The notes under the pieces: model-generated
Seen by the model: the letters and a program-made list of their open reading frames with translations, nothing else
Database searches by the model: none
Told to the model about the DNA's origin: nothing
Assembly (NCBI GenBank): GCA_002455215.1
Contig: DKKK01000201.1
Coordinates: 8,206 to 19,013, forward strand
DNA: 10,808 nt
Reading direction: 5' to 3'
DNA from: Anaerolineales bacterium UBA6668
GTDB lineage: Bacteria; Chloroflexota; Anaerolineae; Anaerolineales; UBA6668
Shown: one piece after another, positions 6,701 to 10,808 of the stretch
How positions within the stretch are numbered: the first letter of the stretch is position 1
Layout of the letters: each line of letters starts with the position of its first letter
Program-made: the position numbers and the translations under genes

Positions 6701-6970
6701 GGTCAAGTTTTTGTGAAATGCTATACTGAACCCGGCAAGGTGGCAATCAGTGTACAAGACACGGGCTGTGGTATTGCTGAATCCGATTTGGAACTCATCT
6801 TTGAGCCAAACTTCCGCGTACAAAGCGAACAAAACAAGCGCGTACCCGGACTTGGTTTGGGGTTGACCACCGCTCGGCAAATCGCCCGCCAGCATTTGGG
6901 CGATATTCGCGTGCTGAGCCAGTTGGGCAAGGGTTCTACCTTCATTTTGGAGCTACCCAGCATAGGGTAA
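3770..6970 (+). CDS. Membrane sensor histidine kinase-like protein lacking the phosphoacceptor His
   Basis: This is a large sensor protein of 1066 aa from TTG at 3770. The adjacent ATG at 3773, 4 nt after GGTGA, is the better start and removes one residue. About eight hydrophobic helices fill residues 10-252. A polar, probably extracytoplasmic region follows (about 255-488, with Cys329 and Cys342 as a possible disulfide pair), then a ninth helix (490-512) and a short HAMP-like linker. Next come a GAF-like domain (about 570-725), a PAS-like domain (about 730-835), a dimerisation helix pair (840-905) and a HATPase domain. The ATP site looks intact: N-box NLLNNALTYTP (965-975), G1 DTGCGIAESD (997-1006), F-box IFEPNF, G2 GLGLGL (1027-1032). 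In the H-box, however, F-V-K-M-M-L-E-N-L-R-R-P-L (847-859) aligns with F-x-x-x-x-S-H-E-L-R-T-P-L, with Glu853 at the His position. Autophosphorylation at the normal site is therefore not expected. No response regulator lies beside it. The gene is visibly AT-richer than leuS. A strong terminator follows. Confidence 0.88.
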   Translation: MMTDTPPIFAPYIISSLLIATLFIVNFLIELRFSVESVSRNVWFAGMLIISELFVSAIYLIFVIHSESYILNVAILTLVFIPFIFSGAYFGAGLASVLGLPIGMIAFVCDPQGALFPHAIWVLIGWALGITFQYLQVYGKTYKIISAFIFTAGVSGLFLWLLPPKEIFVSYFEYLFSFGDVQLKKFCLFVPALALAMFIFLLYVTLRKDNRWGLQGTFLLDVLKESNLHKQFLPIIVALVLIASFAWIFIPSILTFNRFIESQFRETTQDYIKQIEKEYTDYQSHISTELGAFQDTPPSEAQLKSLSTKLSLEKINWYANPMDEVPSLCFEQGNPTNNLTDCASADDWALRMATRYPQYFDKDAVLHLYQPNSDKIYLIVQPAQVRFLLVISKTAFIKEIPSFSRFIQIAPGYHIQLFDKSGKNDGEQYNDFSSNIFLGESATHTQFLQVPYSMSFASQEEGKNSGTDIKNWQFIFNIPRAEIAEQLQGVGYLFGAILFLSLVLLSLFIWSLLEKPSTELENITSATLAWEAGNFEKKLERKFNAHSVMRLGNHLENLREKLSRRQKNTESLLEIASVLAVADKDISHAIEKTLLQLQKLLGANVVRLKLDPLWLAKTNLPGSFSCGQFPQNLHAFETLLYDQQYISKRLYNSNSDKIKSKAPQVILQPFAPIAVLANVVDLEGGSVLGLLWAGRQGTEPFARDYEETLRTVCNHLAVALAKYQADYQQSETLHLLNAILAVENNPIVVTNDKHQLVMANSRAHEVLELPPTLSPDKPTPIQKLYISKILKDLLISEKVGENFEDAILDDQNSYQISRSRVASFGGYVTIFSNIAQFRAEQERQSMFVKMMLENLRRPLVRIEGFALLVEMAGELSSVQQEKLAEINTEVSSIYEDLDKLVDSLSKTKTENLNKKECYLNDIVRDEIENVKRRSAQRQIQVVFRSETFIPQIYADRELLRIATRNLLNNALTYTPQHGQVFVKCYTEPGKVAISVQDTGCGIAESDLELIFEPNFRVQSEQNKRVPGLGLGLTTARQIARQHLGDIRVLSQLGKGSTFILELPSIG

Positions 6971-6991
6971 ACCGCCTGCAGGGTTGAAATA

Positions 6992-7029
6992 AAACGACCT
7001 AGCAAAGGATATCCCCTACTAGGTCGTTT
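6992..7029. terminator. Bidirectional intrinsic terminator
   Basis: AAACGACCTAG (6992-7002) and CTAGGTCGTTT (7019-7029) form a perfect 11-bp stem around a 16-base loop that contains the self-complementary GGATATCC (7007-7014). It stands between two converging genes, 21 bases after the sensor stop and 42 bases beyond the SCP2 stop. On the minus strand the stem is followed by TTTTATTT, a good release tract. On the plus strand the tract is shorter (GTTTGCTTATAT), so termination is likely stronger for the SCP2 transcript. Confidence 0.85.
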
Positions 7030-7071
7030 GCTTATATTGGGCATGGGTCAGAGTTGCGCCAGCTACAATGG

Positions 7072-7392
7072 CTAAAAGAACATTTCCTGCAATTTGAGCG
7101 CCAAGCCCATATCGCCCTGCACCTTGATTTTGCCCATCATAAACAGCGACATCGGTTTGGCATCGCCATTCACCATATCTACCCAATCTTTGGCAGACAT
7201 GCTCATGGTCATGGTGGCGTGGTCTGAAGTTCCTTGTCGAACGTTCAACTGGCGGTCTTGTACGGTTAACACCCAATCACCGCCGTTATTCCCATTCAAG
7301 TGAACTTGAATCACAGCATTGCGGTCAGCTTTCTCGGGTTTGAAGCCTTTCTCAATCGCAGAAAAAACTTCTGCCGGGGTTGTAAATTTCAT
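7072..7392 (-). CDS. SCP2 sterol-binding domain protein
   Basis: This is a stand-alone SCP2-type domain of 106 aa, the normal length for a single domain. Family members have a hydrophobic tunnel that binds sterols, fatty acyl-CoAs or other lipids, but the ligand in bacteria is usually unknown. Supporting features are the start with F-T-T-P-A-E-V-F at residues 3-10, a strand region with G-D-W-V-L-T-V at 38-44, S-D-H-A-T-M-T-M-S-M followed by D-W-V-D-M-V-N-G at 56-76, and the hallmark end M-G-K-I-K-V-Q-G-D-M-G-L-A-L-K-L at 86-101. It has no signal peptide, so it is cytoplasmic. The ATG at 7392 has GGAG at 7404-7401, 8 nt upstream. It is monocistronic, with its own near-consensus promoter and operator on one side and a strong terminator on the other, so it appears to be separately regulated. 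Confidence 0.92.
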   Translation of the reverse strand: MKFTTPAEVFSAIEKGFKPEKADRNAVIQVHLNGNNGGDWVLTVQDRQLNVRQGTSDHATMTMSMSAKDWVDMVNGDAKPMSLFMMGKIKVQGDMGLALKLQEMFF

Positions 7393-7436
7393 GTTTTTAT
7401 CTCCAAAAGCGAATAGTTATGCCTTGCGTCACAATT

Positions 7437-7465
7437 AGTATAAACTGACCGTCAGTCATTGTCAA
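7437..7465 (-). promoter_or_regulatory. SCP2 gene promoter with palindromic operator in the spacer
   Basis: On the minus strand TTGACA (7465-7460) and TATACT (7442-7437) are separated by exactly 17 bases, which is nearly consensus for sigma70. The spacer contains the perfect palindrome ACTGAC-C-GTCAGT (7444-7456, plus-strand reading). A dimeric repressor bound there would block polymerase. The form and place fit TetR-family operators, many of which control lipid and acyl-CoA genes, but no such regulator is encoded in the window. Expected transcript start is near 7430, leaving a leader of about 38 bases. Confidence 0.8.
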
Positions 7466-7560
7466 ATTTTCTCCCCAAGCGCTCATAATTGTTGTATAAT
7501 CGTTTACCAATCGCTAGTGGATTCTCTAATAAAAACAGCTATTGACAGAAAATACTGATT

Positions 7561-7590
7561 TTGAAAAGAGTAATTCGCTGACGTGACAAT
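7561..7590 (+). promoter_or_regulatory. Candidate promoter of the leuS T-box transcript
   Basis: TTGAAA (7561-7566) and GACAAT (7585-7590), 18 bases apart, would start transcription just before the T-box base stem, as is usual for these leaders. The -10 matches only four of six consensus bases. An alternative is the perfect TATAAT at 7495-7500, which has no good -35 and would give a longer leader. TTGACA at 7542-7547 has no matching -10 at normal spacing. Confidence 0.3.
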
Positions 7591-7607
7591 CGCAAATTGA
7601 AACAAAG

Positions 7608-7843
7608 AAGGGAAATAGTAAATCTACCCGACAGAGAGCCAACGGCTGGTGCGAGTTGGCAGTGCAGTGAAGGGTCTGCTTAGATTGAACTCATCCCGGA
7701 GTTCTGGCAGTGACAGGTCCCCCTTAGCTGACAGCGGAAAAGCCCGTTATCGCACGAGAGCGTCTGTTGGCATTTGTCACAGAAAGCAGGGTGGTACCAC
7801 GAATTTTTGCCCCTTCGTCCCTGAGATGAAGCGGGCATTTTTT
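7608..7843 (+). promoter_or_regulatory. T-box riboswitch, leucine specifier (CTC)
   Basis: This leader senses uncharged tRNA-Leu and controls leuS by transcription antitermination. Stem I can be drawn: base GGGA (7610-7613) with TCCC (7694-7697); AGTA (7617-7620) facing GAA (7687-7689) as the specifier loop; AATCTA (7621-7626) with TAGATT (7681-7686); and GCCAAC (7638-7643) with GTTGGC (7655-7660). The specifier is CTC at 7690-7692, a Leu codon, followed by the conserved A. GTGACA (7710-7715) pairs with TGTCAC (7775-7780) further on. The hallmark AGGGTGGTACCACG lies at 7788-7801. Its TGGT (7792-7795) would pair with a tRNA ending in ACCA, and bacterial tRNA-Leu has A73. The antiterminator uses AGGG (7788-7791) with CCCT (7819-7822) and ACG (7799-7801) with CGT (7816-7818). 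That excludes the terminator. Confidence 0.95.
7809..7843 (+). terminator. T-box regulated intrinsic terminator
   Basis: GCCCCTTCGTC (7809-7819) pairs with GATGAAGCGGGC (7825-7836) around CCTGA and is followed by six T (7838-7843). Its left arm shares CGTC with the T-box antiterminator, so the two folds are mutually exclusive. Transcription should stop here when tRNA-Leu is charged and continue into leuS, 18 bases on, when it is not. Confidence 0.92.
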
Positions 7844-7861
7844 AATATCTTTTATTGTCCT

Positions 7862-10315
7862 ATGCCAAAATACATCCCATCCGAAATCGAAGCCAAATGG
7901 CAAAAACAATGGCAAGCCGATAACATCTATCGTGCTGTCATTGACCCTAGCCAGCCAAAGTTTTACGCCCTGACCATGTTGCCCTATCCAAGCGGCAACT
8001 TGCACATGGGACACTGGTATGCCATGACCCCCAGCGATGCACGCGCCCGTTACAAGCGCATGAGTGGTTACAACGTGCTCTTCCCAATGGGCTTTGATGC
8101 GTTTGGCTTGCCCGCCGAAAATGCCGCCATCAAACGCAATATCCACCCACGGAGCTGGACCTACGACAACATCCAGCACATGCGCAACCAACTAAAAAGT
8201 ATGGGCACCATGTTTGATTGGCAACGTGAAGCCATCTCCTGCGACCCAGAATACTACCGCTGGACACAGTGGTTCTTCATTGAACTATACAAGCACGGAC
8301 TGGCATACCGCAAATACGCCGCCGTGGACTGGTGTCCGCATTGCAACACCACCTTGGCGCGCGAACAGGTGGTGGACGATGAACGCCTGTGCGAACGGTG
8401 CGACACCCCCGTCACCAAGCGCGAACTGGAACAATGGTTCTTCCGCGCCACCCAATACGCCGATGAATTGTTGCGCTTTGACGGCATTGACTGGCCCGAA
8501 AAAATTATCACCATGCAGACCAACTGGATTGGGCGCAGTGAAGGGGCGCAAATCTTCTTCCCAACCGAAAGCGGCGACACCATCGAAGTATTCACCACGC
8601 GCCCAGATACGCTGTGGGGGGCAACCTTCATGGTGCTGGCTCCCGAACACCCATTGGTAGCCAAACTAACCAGCCCAGAGCAACAACCCGCCGTGACCGC
8701 CTATGCCTATCAAGCCAGCCGTGAAACAGACATTGAGCGCGAAGCCACCGACAAAGAAAAAACCGGCGTGTTTACCGGTGGTTATGCCATTAACCCTGCG
8801 ACCGGCAAACGCATCCCAATATGGATTGCCGACTATGTGCTGATGAGCTACGGCACAGGCGCAATCATGGCAGTTCCGTCCGGCGACTCACGCGACTTCG
8901 ACTTTGCCCGCAAATACGGCTTGGACGTGATTCCTGTGGTGCAACCACACAATGAAACGTTGGACGGTGCCACAATGGCCGCCGCCTATGATGGTGCTGG
9001 GGTGATGGTCAACAGTGGCACGCTGGATGGGCTGGTTAGCAATGGCGAAAAAGGGCGCAAGAACCCAGCCATTGCCGCCGCCATTGATTGGCTAGTGGCG
9101 CAAGGCGCGGGCGCACAGTCGGTTAACTACCGCTACCGCGACTGGCTGATTAGCCGCCAACGCTATTGGGGCGCACCCATCCCAATGGTGTATTGCCCCA
9201 CTTGCGGGGTTCAACCCGTCCCAGATGAGCAGTTGCCGGTCACCTTGCCGGATGATGTGGAGTGGAAACCCACCGGCGAAAGCCCGCTAAAATTCCACCC
9301 CACCTGGAAGCACACCACTTGCCCGTGCTGTGGCGCACCTGCCGAGCGCGAAACCGACACAATGGATACCTTCATGTGTAGTAGCTGGTATCACTTGCGC
9401 TATTTGGGACCGCAAGACACAACTGCCCCTTTCCCAGCCGATGAATATCGCTATTGGATGCCCGTGGACTCTTACACGGGTGGGGCAGAACACGCCACCA
9501 TGCACCTGCTGTACACACGCTTTTTTCACAAAGCACTGCGCGATATGGGCATTGTTTCCGGCGATGAACCCATGTTGCAATTGCGCAATCAGGGCATCAT
9601 CCTAAGCACCGATGGCAAGCGTATGAGCAAAAGCCGTGGCAATGTGATTGACCCCGATGAAAAAGTGCGCACCTACGGTGCCGATGTGGTGCGGGCATAC
9701 CTGATGTTTGGCTACCGCTGGAACGAAGGCGGACCCTGGAACGACTCCAATATCTCGGGCGTGGTGCGCTGGCTGAACCGCTTGTGGGATGTCGTTCACG
9801 ATACGCAAGCAGGTGGCGGCACGCTTTCTGCCGAACAAAGCCGTGCCTTGCAACGCAAAACCCACCAAACCATCCAGAAAATTACCCGCCAACTGGAAAC
9901 TTTCGAGTTTAACACAGTCGTTTCTAGCTTAATGGAATTGACCAACGCTGTGATAGAAACCAAAGACGGGGCGGGTTCACCGGCATTCCGCGAAGCCATT
10001 TGCACCCTGCTCCTGCTGACCGCGCCGGTTAGCCCGCACATTGCCGAAGAACTGTGGGCATTGCTGGGCAGACCGTACAGCATCCACCAACAAGCCTGGC
10101 CGCAAGCAGACGAAGCACTGGCACGCGAAGACGAACTGGAACTGCCGGTGCAAGTGAATGGCAAACTGCGCGGCAAAATTGTGGTGCCCGCCACTGCCGA
10201 TACCCCCAGCATTGAGCAAGCCGCTCTGCAAAGCGATGCCGTGCGCTTTCTGGAAGGTCGCCCCGCCAAAAAAGTGATTGTGGTGGCTGGACGGCTCGTT
10301 AACATTGTAGGTTAG
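7862..10315 (+). CDS. leuS: Leucyl-tRNA synthetase
   Basis: This cytoplasmic class I synthetase charges tRNA-Leu with leucine using ATP. The frame is open from 7649, but 7649-7861 is the T-box leader. The true start is ATG at 7862, giving 817 aa, a normal bacterial LeuRS length with the usual beginning [17 protein letters not shown]. The HIGH motif is HMGH (48-51) in [12 protein letters not shown]. The KMSKS motif is RMSKS (587-591), with Arg for the first Lys. Cysteine clusters C-P-H-C with C-E-R-C in the catalytic half, and C-P-T-C with C-P-C-C after the editing domain, suggest zinc-binding modules. The editing domain shows F-T-T-R-P-D-T (244-250) and [10 protein letters not shown] followed by S-G-D-S-R-D (340-345). 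The usual His before the conserved Asp is replaced by Gly341, while Asp342 is kept. The anticodon-binding and C-terminal domains are complete, ending at TAG 10313-10315. The codon use is GC-richer than that of the sensor gene. Confidence 0.98.
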   Translation: MPKYIPSEIEAKWQKQWQADNIYRAVIDPSQPKFYALTMLPYPSGNLHMGHWYAMTPSDARARYKRMSGYNVLFPMGFDAFGLPAENAAIKRNIHPRSWTYDNIQHMRNQLKSMGTMFDWQREAISCDPEYYRWTQWFFIELYKHGLAYRKYAAVDWCPHCNTTLAREQVVDDERLCERCDTPVTKRELEQWFFRATQYADELLRFDGIDWPEKIITMQTNWIGRSEGAQIFFPTESGDTIEVFTTRPDTLWGATFMVLAPEHPLVAKLTSPEQQPAVTAYAYQASRETDIEREATDKEKTGVFTGGYAINPATGKRIPIWIADYVLMSYGTGAIMAVPSGDSRDFDFARKYGLDVIPVVQPHNETLDGATMAAAYDGAGVMVNSGTLDGLVSNGEKGRKNPAIAAAIDWLVAQGAGAQSVNYRYRDWLISRQRYWGAPIPMVYCPTCGVQPVPDEQLPVTLPDDVEWKPTGESPLKFHPTWKHTTCPCCGAPAERETDTMDTFMCSSWYHLRYLGPQDTTAPFPADEYRYWMPVDSYTGGAEHATMHLLYTRFFHKALRDMGIVSGDEPMLQLRNQGIILSTDGKRMSKSRGNVIDPDEKVRTYGADVVRAYLMFGYRWNEGGPWNDSNISGVVRWLNRLWDVVHDTQAGGGTLSAEQSRALQRKTHQTIQKITRQLETFEFNTVVSSLMELTNAVIETKDGAGSPAFREAICTLLLLTAPVSPHIAEELWALLGRPYSIHQQAWPQADEALAREDELELPVQVNGKLRGKIVVPATADTPSIEQAALQSDAVRFLEGRPAKKVIVVAGRLVNIVG

Positions 10316-10325
10316 GAATCAGATG
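10314..10325 (+). promoter_or_regulatory. Ribosome site of wecB overlapping the leuS stop
   Basis: AGGA at 10314-10317 begins inside the leuS stop codon TAG and lies 5 bases before the ATG at 10323. This supports that ATG as the start and suggests that ribosomes ending leuS can reload on the next gene. Confidence 0.6.
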
Positions 10326-10808
10326 AAAGTTCTCTCCATTTTTGGCACACGCCCTGAAGCAGTGAAAATGGCACCGATTGTGCAAGCACTTGCCCACGAA
10401 CCGCGCATTCAGTCCAAGGTGCTGGTCACTGCCCAACACCGCGAAATGCTGGACCAAGTGCTAGAAATTTTTCGGATTCAGCCGGACTATGACCTAAATG
10501 TCATGCAACCGGGGCAAACGCCTACCGATGTTGCCGCCGCCATTCTCAGCCGCCTGCAACCGATTTTGGCAGACGAAAAACCCGACTATATTTTGGTGCA
10601 AGGCGATACCACAACCGTGATGGCGGCTTCGATTGCGGCAGTGTATGCACGGGTGAAGGTCGGGCATGTAGAAGCCGGTTTGCGCACCTATGACCGCAAC
10701 AACCCCTTCCCCGAAGAGTATAACCGCGTGATTACGGATGCCATTTCAGACATGCACTTTGCACCGACTCTGGCATCACGGAGTGCCTTGCTAAAGGAAG
10801 GCATACCA
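10323..10808 (+). CDS. wecB: UDP-N-acetylglucosamine 2-epimerase (non-hydrolysing), 5' part
   Basis: The first 162 codons are present and the gene runs off the window; the full family length is about 360-380 aa. It interconverts UDP-GlcNAc and UDP-ManNAc in the cytoplasm, feeding ManNAc-containing surface polysaccharides or teichoic-acid linkage units. The sequence begins with [18 protein letters not shown], the family hallmark. It continues with T-A-Q-H-R-E-M-L-D near residues 39-47, V-Q-G-D-T-T-T near 94-100, then G-H-V-E-A-G-L-R-T and F-P-E-E-Y-N-R. The Asp of GDTTT, the Glu of EAGLR and the Glu of PEE correspond to the known catalytic acids. It follows leuS by 7 nt with no terminator between, so it probably shares the T-box-controlled transcript. 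mnaA is the synonymous name in Gram-positives. Confidence 0.95.
   Translation, partial: MKVLSIFGTRPEAVKMAPIVQALAHEPRIQSKVLVTAQHREMLDQVLEIFRIQPDYDLNVMQPGQTPTDVAAAILSRLQPILADEKPDYILVQGDTTTVMAASIAAVYARVKVGHVEAGLRTYDRNNPFPEEYNRVITDAISDMHFAPTLASRSALLKEGIP

Noticed and set aside
7542..7547. TTGACA as the -35 of the leuS promoter
   Set aside because: No acceptable -10 lies 16-18 bases downstream (AAAGAG at 17), so the weaker but better-placed 7561-7590 pair was preferred.

Overview
The window reads as chromosomal DNA of a bacterium, most likely a Chloroflexota (Anaerolineae-like) lineage. This guess rests on the combination of a DUF951 protein, an MGDG-synthase-type glycosyltransferase and a leucine T-box riboswitch in front of leuS, together with weak Shine-Dalgarno use and GTG starts in the left operon. 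The Firmicutes share several of these traits, so the assignment is tentative. No rRNA, tRNA, insertion sequence or CRISPR array was seen.

Layout. (1) Positions 91-3130, minus strand: a tight four-gene operon read right to left, with an unrecognised protein of up to 233 aa, a DUF951 protein (ATGA overlap), a processive-glycolipid-type glycosyltransferase (12-nt gap) and a GNAT acetyltransferase (5-nt gap). (2) Positions 3131-3769: a gene-free, AT-rich stretch with several diverged copies of a hairpin-forming repeat, a larger inverted repeat and the promoter of the next gene. Another repeat copy lies at positions 3-87, just past the end of the operon, so the operon is bracketed by copies in the same direction. 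(3) Positions 3770-6970, plus strand: a 1066-aa membrane sensor kinase-like protein with about eight N-terminal helices, an extracytoplasmic domain, a ninth helix, GAF, PAS and an intact ATPase domain, but with Glu where the phosphoacceptor His should be. No response regulator is next to it. A bidirectional terminator follows. (4) Positions 7072-7392, minus strand: a stand-alone SCP2-domain protein with a near-consensus sigma70 promoter carrying a palindromic operator in its spacer. (5) Positions 7608-7843, plus strand: a T-box leader with specifier codon CTC (Leu), then leuS (true start 7862) and, 7 nt after it, the beginning of a wecB/mnaA-type UDP-GlcNAc 2-epimerase that runs off the window.

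Working together: the left operon pairs a lipid-glycosylating enzyme with small proteins of unknown role and suggests an envelope-related unit. The sensor-like protein and the SCP2 gene are independent units. leuS and the epimerase probably share one transcript, so cell-surface sugar synthesis may fall under leucyl-tRNA control. The points most worth following are the His-less sensor kinase, the hairpin repeat family around the left operon, and the operator inside the SCP2 promoter.
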